Source: Davidsoniella eucalypti (lineage: Eukaryota > Ascomycota > Sordariomycetes > Microascales > Ceratocystidaceae). From it: 64,000 nucleotides of DNA. Where the stretch lies: contig RMBW01000036.1 in NCBI GenBank assembly GCA_004009845.1, positions 1 to 64,000 of the forward strand, written 5' to 3'. The position numbers were made by a program, and so were the translations under genes. The notes below the pieces were generated by a model. It saw only the letters and a list, made by a program, of their open reading frames with translations. It ran no database searches and was not told where the DNA came from. Positions 34,422 to 45,275 of the stretch are shown here, piece by piece (the stretch's first letter is position 1; every line of letters begins with the position of its first letter).

Positions 34422-36663
34422 TCATTCTATGCTCATACGCATGATGCCATCATTAGTGTCGACCATGCCCTGAAACCCAACTCTTCCGGGTTTCGACGGC
34501 CTCGAAAGAGATCCCGTCTCTGAAGCACCGGCGGTACCCGAGCCGCCACTGTTAGTCCCAGCTCCGTTATTACTTCCCGGACGAGAAGGCCCCCAGGGCG
34601 TGACATCGCGTTGCATGGGACTCTGCATGATTGGCGAGTTATGGGTGCTGAGACTAGGCGAGACGGCACGGCGTTTGAAGGACATGGGATCGAAGTCGTC
34701 GTCACGCCGCCGCTTGTTGTTGATACGTCGTGTGATGTCCGCAGCCGTGGGAAACTGCGCGTTACTGCTATGCTGTGCTGGTGGCACGATGTTCTCGGCG
34801 AGGGAAAGCTCCGTCGGTCTACTGGCATCTGGATGTGTTGTGCTGCCGAGGAGGGGGGATTCCATGGACATGTCCTCGCTGAAATTGGACATGGCACGTG
34901 GCCGGGATGGTTGCAGTGGCGGCGTTGTTATACCCGACGTTATGGCAGAGCCGATGCCGATGCTCCTGGAGGTCGCGCTGCCCCAGAGCAACTTCCCGTG
35001 GGGCGGCGGGTTCTTCTTCCACGCTGCAGAGAGCGCGTTTGTGGCCTCCACCATCATGTCGTCGTCGGGGATATCGTCGGTCCCGTCCATGGGGAGTAGG
35101 CTGGGCGAAGACTGTGCAGTTGTAGATGTCGATCTCGGGTGGCCAGACGCCCTCGGATCTGGCCGGTCGCTCTCCATGACTTGGCGAACCACTTCGGCCT
35201 CGCGTCGGAACTCGGAATCGATTGGCGCGGTTTCTTCCGCCAGGGCTGCTCTGATGCGTGCAAAGCCTTTGGTTTTTGGCTGTAGTCACATGCTTTGTCA
35301 GTATACCGGAGAAATCAAGAAACTCATGTAAAAGGGGGGAGGTGCTACATACAAGAAGATTCCCGCGCTTGGCTGCAACTTTGCGGATGACGCTGCGGTC
35401 AGAGCCATCGCCAATGGCGCGCATAGATTCATCAGCATCGCCGCCGGAGATGTTGAGTTGGTTGGCCTGCCAGCTGATGCTGTCGCGGCGGTTATGTGCT
35501 AGGCTTAAGGGATTGTCCTTCCCCAAGGCAGCCGGCGGTGACTTGGAGAGATTGGCAAAGCCGAGGTTGAGGGGCTGACGGCTGCGGCGTTTGGGCTGCT
35601 TCTTGGGACGGGATCTATCGCGGTAGCTCATGAGGCTGTTGATGGGATTGTTTGCCGGCCAGGCTGACGGCATACTGGTGCGCTGGATATGAGGAGTAGT
35701 AATGTATGGCTCGTCTATGTCTTCGTCCATGACGTCGCAGTCGGAGCTGGACTCGGAGTCTGAAGCGCCGCCGCCAGGACGCGCGGCACCGGACGCAGCA
35801 CCGCGGTCTTGCCCGCTCATAACCGACCAGAGAGAGCTAGACGACTGCTCTGCGCCAACATATTCGCCGATACGGCGGCTGCTGGGCGTGTGGTGGTGGG
35901 CGACGCGGCCGGAGCTAATGACGGGCGACAGATCAAGCGAGTGTTCGTTGGCGAGTGTGGAGTGGTGTAGACTGGTAGCGGCGCGTGAGAAGTCGAGGCC
36001 GCGCGAACGACGAGGGATGATATTGGTGGGCGAGGAGTAGAGCTGGGAGTGGGAGTGGTCGAGCTTGGGCGAGGATGCTGAGGGGAAAGACGAGTTGGAC
36101 AAGCTGGATGGTATGGGGGCAGCTGCAGATGCAGACGACGCAGATCCAGGCTTTGCAGCCATAACGTGGTGGTGGGGCGATGACGTGCCTGTCCCTGCCC
36201 CCCCTCCTCCTCCGCCGCCTCCTAGTCCTCCTCCAAGGGACGAGTCGAGCTCACGCGATGGTGGCGGCGGGTATTTCTGCATGGCCAGGCCACTGGCTTT
36301 GCGCGAGAACGAGGTACGGATGGGCGTGACGGGCATGGGGGTTGCGAGGGAGCCGGCCGCACCAGGGGCCGATGAAGCGGCACTCAAGGACGACTCTCGT
36401 ATGGCGCTGTCATCCTGTGACATCCTCGTGGCCGACTCGAGAATCAACGGAGCCGGCGATAGCTTTATGGGGGTGGGATGGCCGCTACTGTCGGAGAGCG
36501 CGCGGGCCCTCATGACCGAAGGCGTCTGAGAATTCTGGGGTTGAGAGGCGCCATCGAACGACGACGAGATGCCGGTGGCGTTGCCGAACGCGGCAATGGC
36601 GTGGTGAGAGTCCATGGCGTCTGGCCGGGGCAGAGATGGGCTCGGTGTATGTTGGGATGGCAT
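34422..36663 (-). CDS. Conserved disordered fungal protein of unknown function
   Basis: Two exons (36663-35353 and 35279-34422) separated by a 73-nt intron with donor GTATGT, branch point CTGAC and acceptor CAG, giving 722 aa. I chose the ATG at 36663 (MPSQHTPSPSLP); the frame is open upstream without an earlier ATG. Most of the protein is Ser/Pro/Gly-rich and disordered, with a polyglycine run near residues 150-160. The strongest segment spans the intron: KRGNLLPKTKGFARI followed by RAALAEETAPIDSEFRREAE and VVRQVMESD. A basic nuclear-localisation-like sequence comes later (INNKRRRDDDFDPMSFKRRA), and the end reads VGFQGMVDTNDGIMRMSIE. These islands look strongly constrained and I believe similar ones exist in other Pezizomycotina proteins, but I recognise no named family. 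A nuclear regulatory role is a guess from the basic motif and SP/TP sites. Confidence 0.82.
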
Positions 36664-37744
36664 GGAGAAGACCGGTTCGTGACAAAGCCAAGGCGGAATC
36701 TGGAGGCGTTTCGGTGGCAAAGGAGGGACATGCGAGACAGGCCAGAAACGAGCGGACAGTGGCCGTGAAGCGTGATCGATGGCGGGCGGCCAGATCGAGC
36801 TATCAGATCAGGCGAAGAGATCAGGCCAGGCGGCTTGTAGAGACCAGGTCTAGAACAAGCGGCTGCTCTAGGCCGGGATCGCAGCGATCAAACCAATCGA
36901 GCCACAACAACGGGAAAATCGTCGTCATAGGACGCGAAAGGCGGCGGTGACTTGGTTTTTTCTGTCTGTCTGCCTGGAAAGCGACCACCGGCAATTCTAC
37001 AGATAAAGATAATTGTGATACGAACACTGCAAGTCCTCTGGCTTCTAGATTATGCTTCTAGAAGGTTTCGACAAACTAGTAAAAGCGCTGTTGCCGTCTT
37101 TGTGTCTAATTTTGCCTGGTGGACGTCTCGTGATAATTGTGGTTGTCTATTTTGCCCGTTTTTACTTATTCTCTCGGCTTAGACCCTTGAAAAAAAATAA
37201 ACAAAGACAATAGATTTTTTTTCTTAACAGTCAGAAGAAAAAAATAGAGGGCAATTGTCGAATTAGAAATAATAGAATAGAGCAAGTTCCGCGCCAATCC
37301 AGGCCGCTGCTTTACTTGTGTTGTAGAACAAAGGGCAATTGCTGCCACTGCTTCTATTTGTACAATTATTGTTTTAGCAGCTGCTTTAGAAAAAAAGTGC
37401 CCCGCAACGCGGTCAAGCAAGCGCGCCTTCACATAACAAAAGATGTAGTCCAAAACAATGTGCACACAAAATTGCTTAGGCGCAACTCGGCATGTGTCTA
37501 CATTGATTTGGCCCAGTGACGACGGCCACTCCAGTGAAAAGCATTGCAAGCATTCTTTGTTTCAACTATGTTCCGTCAATCTTCTGATATAGATATGTTG
37601 TAGCAGGAAGTCACCATACGATTATAATTGCCGTTTTGTATATATTATATATGTCTAGAGGCAATGGCTTGCTTTTGGATCCCGTCGTGAACTTCGTCAA
37701 ACTAACCCTCATGACTGCGTAACCCTCAAGCCCACCAACCCTCT
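36664..37744. other. Promoter region of the unknown gene and 3' region of the PGAM-like gene
   Basis: 1.1 kb between two minus-strand genes. The first 300 bases (36664-36950) are GC-rich and purine-rich on the plus strand, and are probably the 5' leader of the unknown gene. The rest is AT-rich. No gene is supported. Confidence 0.5.
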
Positions 37745-38623
37745 CTATTTCTTCTTCTGCCAGTCGGGGCTCAGGTAAGCCGACAAGATTGTCCGGTATG
37801 CCTGCCGCAAGATCTTGCTTTCCTCCGGTGTCGGCATGGGCGCATCGCCGTTGCGCGCCTTCCAGCTCTCGGGCGTCTCGACCATCTCGGCATTCTCGTC
37901 CTTGAGCGATGGGTCGGCAAAAGTGTAGGTCCGGTAAGAGGCATTGGTCCAGCCGGTAGCTACAAGTCACGACATCTCGGTGTTAGTTACAGTTCAAGGT
38001 CTCCGAAGAAAATCGGGGGAGAAGAAGCCAAGCCACTTACCCGTCCGCCGTGGGATGTTGTAGAAGCAGCCGGAGAGGAAATGTAGGAAGGCTCCGTGCG
38101 AGACTACTGCCATATGCGCTTCTTTCTCGGCGTTCGACTTCTCACTCTTCCAGTCCCTAGCGACGCCCTGGAGTTCCCGCCGCGCATGTAGCGCGCGCAC
38201 CTCGATGCGGTCGAGATTCGCCGCGTGCAGACCAGCACTCTGCTGGCCCTTTTCCGTCCACTGCGGTTCCTCAGCCTTCACACGACTAGTATCGACAAGA
38301 CCGCGGAACTCGCGCGCCAAAACACTTGCGGGAGAGCCCGTATCACATGCCCAAGGGCCGACTTCCTGTAGTTTGGGCATCAGGAGGATCTTGAGGCCGC
38401 GGTTGCTGGCGGGCCGGAAGCTGCCGAGACAGGTCTGGATGGTGCGCCGCATGGGCGAGGCGATCAGGTGTGTGATGGCGGCGTGGTTAGGAAAGGAGGC
38501 TTGCAGTGCGGCGCATTGTTGTAGGCCTAGATCGGTCAGGCGTGGATCGCGGATATTCTCGGATTCGCGCGAGAGATTGTGCTCGCCTTGCGCATGGCGC
38601 ACGAGGTATAGAAAGACGGACAT
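37745..38623 (-). CDS. Histidine phosphatase superfamily (phosphoglycerate mutase-like) protein
   Basis: Two exons (38623-38041 and 37959-37745) with an 81-nt intron (donor GTAAGT, branch point CTAAC) give 265 aa. The N-terminus carries the phosphohistidine loop LVRHAQGEHNL (His and Arg of the RH motif) right after the first strand. RDPRLTDLGLQQC and ASPMRRTIQT follow, as in fungal PGAM-like enzymes, and the second catalytic histidine is in VVSHGAFLHFL at about residue 175. Exon 2 restores TGWTNASYRTYTF. Members of this small fungal group act on phosphorylated small molecules or are uncharacterised; it is not the glycolytic mutase. The product is probably a cytosolic phosphatase of unknown substrate. 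Confidence 0.88.
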
Positions 38624-40713
38624 TGTTGCTGTAGCCGAAAGCTTCGTATATATCGTGGAGTTGTTGGTTGTAGATGGCAGGAAATACCAAAGCTCGAGAG
38701 ACAGTTGATGAGTCGAAGTTTTATGGGTAGTTGGTCTGGAACGAGAGCTCTTTAATGACTTGCTAGCTCAACGACTAGTCTAGGTCTAGTGTGATGAGCT
38801 AGTGTTCTAGTATTCTAATAAACGGCCGATCAAAGGGCTCAGTGGATAACTCCCCGGCACGTAATGAAGTATGAGGAAGCAACGCCTTAATATCACAAGA
38901 GATATTCAGCAATATAAGTAGATAGTTGGAATGACTTGGAAACGGTGTTTGAACAAACTGAAGTCAAGACAAGGCGTAGAGAAAATAACGAGGCTATTTA
39001 GCTAGCTACTTATAGTTTGTATGTATGTAAGAACAAAGAAAGCAAAACAGTCCACCAACCAAGCTAGACCAGGAAACGGGGGCGCTTATCTGCGAAAGAC
39101 ATTCTAATACAGATAGTTACATATTAGTATATATTAGTATATCGAGATTTGCCGTGACCGTGCGCCGTGTTGGTTCGCTTGCTACCTATGCAGAAGGAGC
39201 TAACAAGCAGAGTAAGCAACGTCGGATGGGTTGGGTGGCTCGAACTAACAAACACTTATTGCTTGTCCATCTCTTTTATGGTTGTCAGTCTAAGCCATGC
39301 GTTGTATCAATGTGCTAGTTGTATATATGCAAGTCCAAACCAACGGAAGCCAGACGGCTTATTTAACTAGACAAACAGTACAGCAACTCGTCTGAATCAT
39401 CTAGTAGTTCATATTCTTCTCGCAATGTGTCGGGATGCCGGCTTTCCATGTCATCTCCTTGATCACCAACAAATCCATCTCTTGGCTCACCGCCCCTCTA
39501 GATTATTGTTCCTTCGATATTCTTCTTCGGGTTTGCTTCCAGCCACTACAAGACTTTCTTTGGTGGACAGTGGCCTTTTTCCTTTTTTTCCTTTTTCTTC
39601 AAAAAAATAACGAGCTTCTTCTTCTTCTCCAATCCATTGCCGAGTAGAGAAACAGATAAAAAATCCTCTTTGCTACCTTGCCCCTGTAAGGCAAATAATA
39701 GTTGGACACCCCCCACATCGGAACATTTCATGAGTAATTCGGGGGTTTTGTTGGCTTTTTCAAGTTCGAGATGGCTCTATGAATATAAAAACCTGCGATC
39801 TAGTTCCTGAAAGAAACATGCCGTGAATATTCTTCAGAAAACCCTACAATAACACAAGTTGAACATCGATGGAAAAACGCTTGCTAGAGTCGAAAGTCAA
39901 ATCCCGAATACTTGCATAATACACAACTTCAACAGACGAAGACCCGCTTCGAGTCCGCCCCTCGCCCCCTTAACAAACAGATACTAATACACATCACTGC
40001 ATTGATATGTACTTATATTATACATACAAGAAGACACTCCCGGGCCGAAGAAGGCCGTTAGACAAGAAGACCCGTGACAACCGAGAACTTGCCTGACTGT
40101 TCAAAATGATATCTTTCATAGAAACCGACAGACCGACTCAAGGGTTTCAAAGACAAAAGGGGCTTTCTCCTGCCATACTTATTTAGTTATTGTTTTCTAT
40201 ATCAGGCCAACAAACCCCACTCCCCAAACTCTTTTGGCTTACGCGATCTTCTTATATAGTTCGCTTCGCATGGAATCTTCACTTTTGTCTAATGATTGTC
40301 AACCGCTTGTATTATTGTTTGCTACGTAGGGGGGTAGGTGCATATGCAGATGATGTGTTAGTTAGGAATACTTGCCCTGCATATAAAGCATCTTATAGTT
40401 ATATATAATGCACATTGTTCATCAACTACATAATCACACATCTAGAAAGACACAAGTTCCGAGTTATAGACACTCCGAATCATCGGGTATGTGTATTTAG
40501 GAGAGATACACTACATTATTAACCTCTCTTCTCTACCTACTCTTCAAGACCATTTCAAATAGAATGAAATAATAACAAAATACTTTCTGGCTCTCTGCCA
40601 CTAGTGATATCTAAATGCACGTTGGGATACCATAAAGAGTGCCGGTTTTCCCTTCAAAGAAAACTACATGTAGACATAGACGCTCTTCTATTCTTTCTCG
40701 TCTCAAACCCTTC
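38624..40713. other. Intergenic region between PGAM-like and VPS27 genes
   Basis: 2.1 kb between two minus-strand genes: promoter of the PGAM-like gene and 3' region of VPS27. It contains AT-rich simple sequence such as repeated ATTAGTATAT near 39123-39142. No gene or RNA gene was recognised. Confidence 0.5.
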
Positions 40714-41031
40714 TTAAAACTCAATGAGAGCCTCTTCAACAGCTAGCGCCGTGACCACTTGCGTTTGGGGGATATGTTGGGGCGCAGAAGGGAATGCACT
40801 TGCTCCGTATGTGTTAACGGTGTTATACACTGGAGTTGGCGCTACTGGTGCCGGTACCTGTTGCTGCTGTTGCGGCACCTGCTGGGACTGCTGAGGCTGC
40901 TGAGGCGGGGGCTGTTGTTGCCATGTAGGTTGTGCTTGATCAGCAGGCGGTTGCTGCTGCTGCAACTGGGGAGAGACTACAGGAGGAGCCGAAGGTATAG
41001 GAGCCACCGCAGCCTGTTGTTGTTGTGGCGG

Positions 41032-41063
<32 letters not shown>

Positions 41064-43455
41064 GCCAGTATGGCATAGGCGCTTCCCGAGAGGGAGGTGC
41101 ACCTTGTTGTTGACCAGCGGGAGGAACGTCGATAGGTGCCGAGGGTGCTACGACGGGCGAAGCAACAGGTGCCGGAGACATGGCGTGCGTCGGAGGAGCA
41201 GATGCATGGGGTGTCGATAGTGGCTGAACGTGTTGGTAGTGCATAGGCTGCTGCAGATTCGGGTATGCTGGAGCCGATGCTTCCACGGGCGGCGCACTAG
41301 CCTCGACAGGAGGTGCACTGGGTTGTTGACGAGGATCATAGTAGTAGGAAGCGCGAGGATCAACCGGTGATACACTGGCGGGTAGGTTATGACCTTGTTG
41401 GAGACACTGGGACGCCTGAGCAGCTTCAAGATTTTCTAGGGGCGGTTGACTGTAGACGGCTTCAGGAGCCGGAGCAGATGGTTGGTAGGCCTCTGCTATA
41501 GAGGGCTGGGGCGGGTACGGTGACGAAGGCCCAAGGACCTGCCCCCGGTTGTCATAGGTCGCATATTCCTGGCGGGGAGTTGCGTGGTATGCTTGCGGCG
41601 GAGGTGCGGCATAACCTCCGGGTACCAGATTGGATGAATAGAAGTTCTCGGCTGGCATGTTGGCGTTGTGGGTTGCTGCAGGTGGCATGGCGCTATAAGG
41701 GGCCTGTGGTTGGCGTGAAGCATAGCCACTGATGGAGTGGTTGCCGTAGGCATTAGACAGGCGCTCCTCCAACATGTGGTCATAATATCTCACAACAGTA
41801 GCTAGCTTTGCGTGTAAATCGAGTAGAGTTTCTACGGCTATTGTTAGACACTTTATCACTGACAATATCAAGATCGAAATTGCTTACCATGCTTGCTCAT
41901 TGTCTCGCCATATGTGCGAGCTAGCTTCGGTCTTAGAGAACTGATACTATCATAGAGCTCTTGGATCTGTGGCTCGCGAAGAATAGTTCCCGAAGGCTGA
42001 GTCTGGAGTCTCTCCACCAACGTCGAGAACAAGTTGATGTTCTCGGCCTCAACGGGTGTGAGTTCATAGTCATTCTTAGGCGGGACAAAAGCAGGTGCAG
42101 CAGCCGTAGTAGGACCAGCAGTCTGTTGCTTCAACGCGGCAGAATGCACCTTCTTTTGCTCTTCCATATCAGCAAGCGAAGCAGCAATAGCCTTCTTGAG
42201 GTCTTCGTCCTCTTCATCTTCGGCCGCTGGAGCAGATTGCCTGGCGCTGTCGGCATGGACAGGACTGGCCTTTGATTCGAAGGAGACCTGCTTCGGTTGG
42301 TTCTTGACCGGCTCAGCGTAGCCTCTCGAGTATGCACGGACCTCGTCCAGACTCATAGCCAAGGCCTTCTTGAGGTCTTCGTCGAAGCTATCATCGGTAT
42401 CAACGCGGGCATTGCGAGGGTGCATGGCGGTGGCGCTGCGTGTCTTGTGAGGATATGTTGGCGATCGGTCGGCGGGGACGGCAGGGCCCTTCTTAGTGGT
42501 GAGCTTCTCATGGCAGCCGTCGTCGACACGGACGGGCTGGACAATGCCGAGATGCGGCAGCGGCAGCACCTTGCTGGAGCATTGGTGGTCGAAGACATTA
42601 CCGCAGTTGCGACAATGGTGCTTGCGGTTAGTGAATGTAAAGGGCGTGCGGCAGCGCATGCAGATATCGGAGTCGGCCCATTCAGGCGGCTATGACGTAA
42701 ACAAAACTCAGTTAGCGGACTAGCCTAGCTGTAGGCACCAACGAGGCACGGCGCAAGGCCCTATACTTACAGCGCTGCTATCGATCATGCTGCTTGCCAC
42801 AGCGGTCTTGAACGGAAAGGTGAACCCGTCACTCTTGAGCGTGGTATATGTAGTGGCGATGTAGTTGAGGTCGTAGCGGCCCTCTGTAGCCCCGGCCCAG
42901 GCTTGGATGAGCTCCAAGATCTTGGCTCGCACATCGGCGTTCAGGGCAAGCGGGCCGGTGGCCTCGAGGTGCAGCTTCAGATTGTCCATGAACTCACGTG
43001 ATGCGATTTCACGCAAGAAGTGGTTGCCGCCATTCTTGACGCATGTGTCTGTAAGCTACAGAGGGGCAGTAAGTCTACCGGTTAGAAGGCTTCGCGACAA
43101 GGCCGAGACGGCATGGAGGATACGACATATGGGCAGTACATACATTGAGGGCACTGAGCTGGGTGTTGGGGTTTTTGTTGTCGATGCGCTTCTTCAGCGA
43201 CCGCATAGCCTCGCGAGGCTGGACGGTCTTGGAGCGGATGACGTCGGAGATCTCGAGATTGAGGGCAATGTCCTCGCTGTATAGGCACCCGGTTAGCGTA
43301 CCGCTTATTTGTTTGTTCGTTTGTCCGGCCCGACGATCGTAGGCTATAAGCTTCAACTATAAGGGCAGAGGAGACACGTACAGACTGCTGCTGGTCGCCT
43401 TTTCGATTTGCTCGTCTAGGGCCGTGTTGGCCGACGAAGACCACCAACCCATCAT
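40714..43455 (-). CDS. VPS27: Vps27, ESCRT-0 subunit (VHS-FYVE-UIM)
   Basis: Five exons (43455-43382, 43276-43144, 43055-42771, 42689-41888, 41837-40714) give 805 aa; the introns are 105, 88, 81 and 50 nt. The VHS domain covers residues ~8-150 (EDIALNLEISDVIRSKTV, LTDTCVKNGG). A FYVE zinc finger at ~167-225 has WADSDICMRC, RKHHCRNCG and RVDDGC, so it should bind PI3P on endosomes. Two ubiquitin-interacting motifs follow: DEDLKKALAMSLDEV and DEDLKKAIAASLADM. A helical GAT-like region ends LLDLHAKLATVVRYYDHMLE. The tail is Pro/Gln-rich with a polyglutamine tract and five PSAP motifs, the type that recruits ESCRT-I Vps23/TSG101, and ends ALIEF, a clathrin-box-like motif. Vps27 sorts ubiquitinated membrane cargo into the multivesicular body pathway. 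It is divergent from the deubiquitinase gene. Confidence 0.95.
41031..41064 (-). repeat. (CAA)11 repeat encoding polyglutamine in Vps27
   Basis: About eleven pure CAA codons (TTG/GTT on the plus strand) encode the glutamine tract in the Vps27 tail. The purity suggests recent slippage, and length probably varies between strains. Confidence 0.8.
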
Positions 43456-45275
43456 GATTAGGCGGTGCGATCGATCGATGGCGATAGATATGAATGTGTT
43501 GTGATGATCGGAGAGTTGCAGGACGGAAGAAGAAGCTTGAACCAGCGAGGCTTGTAGGCACCCAATTGGCAACACAAACTCCCAAAAAGACTCCAAAAGG
43601 GCAAAAGAGGGATGGCGGGGAGCGCTAGGCTGGCGACTTTACAGGCGATTCTAGGCTGCTGGCGCCTCTGAAGACAAGCTGCTAGCGCTGTCGAAATTTC
43701 GCCTGAGAGCTTAAACAGGTGGGGCTCTATAGCTTCAGCATTCAAGTGCAGTGTCCTGATGACGATAGCTCGATTTGTGCAGCAGATTGATAGAAAGTCA
43801 CAACTTTTGGCATATACAAGATCAAGTTATGCTTCCTAAATTTATGAGCATGTTTCTAGGCCGTTCAAATCGGCCAGTGATAAGCAGCGTGATTACAGCA
43901 CAGCTTGAAGTATTGCGCCATGGGCCCCTGTATCGAGCTGTACTACAAGAGGGGAGGTAACACCGAGACCAATCAAGCCTGTATCGAGCAGGTTTAGCAA
44001 GGTCTCTTTTCTTTTCTCTGCCTTTCCAGAACTACCTATGAGCTCGCTCTGGTAGGATTGGCCCTGGGCGGCGAAACAGCCAGGGGTGCTGCAGTTTCAG
44101 ACTCTGCTTGAGATTTCAGCACCTCTCGACCACTGGAAGCCCATCAGTCATAGGGGGTCGTTCTGAGAAATGCTGGCCTGCGGTACTTGAATCGTCCCGC
44201 CAGCTACTTTATTTAGACTACAGTATAGCGCTGTAGAAAAGTACCTCAGTGGGCCATCCCAGGTACCACAGGCGGAATTGCAGTGCTTCCCCGCTAAGCA
44301 TGGCACGACAGGCTTGTGGTTGGCGTGGCTGGACGAGCCAGCTGGCTTTCTCCATGCCAGCGCTCTTTTGGATTCTTTTGAATTGGGACAAGGACGTCAC
44401 TGACCACTTTGATGTGCTTCATGACGATAACTGTAATAGAGTGAGGATTGAGGTCTGGGCAAAAAGCTGCGCGGGGAATATATGAGGCCACTGTAGGTAG
44501 ATGATACTGTCGTTATTTTTGGCTGCGGCAAGTCGATCTTCTCTTTTCTCTACCAGAATCCAGTGCCTTCTATTGTTGATCAGCTCCTCTTGTTCGGTCT
44601 TTTTGCTCATCGTGTTGTCGTTTGTTGTTTCTGCGGTTTTTCTGTAATTTGGTTGTCCAGCACTATTCACTATCCAATCCACCACAATCTATTCTTCTGT
44701 CACTATAACTGTGATTTATTTATCCCTCTCTCATCCACCTATCACCAGCTCAACAGCGCATAATAAACTTCTTTGTTCTACATCCATCTTTTGCACTTTA
44801 CCACTATATAGCCTTTATCTCTTTTGCGCTTTTCGTTTCAATTTTGGCCTTTTCTTTTTATCCGTCTTTTCTAACGCAGCGCTGCATTTATCCCGCTCGT
44901 CATTTCATCACACTCACTACATATATCGTCATAGGCCACGGCGTCAACTCTAGGCGCATCTGCTGTCCTATCACTTGCTGCTCTACTGCCCTGTTGCTGT
45001 ACTGCTTTGCTGTCCGACTTCTGCCCAGGCCTCCCATCGATCCATCTTGCTCCTCGTGACCTTGATCTTCAATATACCGTGTAAACTATCACACGCCTAC
45101 CACGATATATCTTCGCTCTCCGCGGGCCGCTCTTTCCGGCGCTGTCCGCCATGCGATAGGTTCTTCTTCGTATCGTCGCCGTATACATATAAAACACCGC
45201 TTACTATCCACCTTTTCTTGCCATTGGTGCCCGGGCCGTTCTTCTCACAGCTCACAGTCTCGCTACTAACTCGCC
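43456..45275. promoter_or_regulatory. Shared divergent promoter region of VPS27 and the Doa4-like gene
   Basis: 1.8 kb lies between the two divergent start codons. The right part (about 44650-45275) is pyrimidine-rich and C/T-biased, as in other 5' leaders here, and contains upstream ATGs, so the deubiquitinase mRNA may have a long leader. No confident TATA box or named factor site was identified, and no gene is seen. Confidence 0.5.

Noticed and set aside
36664..36720. N-terminal extension of the unknown minus-strand protein to 36720
   Set aside because: The frame opens with TTG; the first ATG is at 36663.
44324..44354. GAGCCAGCTGGCTTTC, similar to the palindromic core of the MITE ends
   Set aside because: Only the 10-bp palindrome matches; flanks and the inverted partner are absent.
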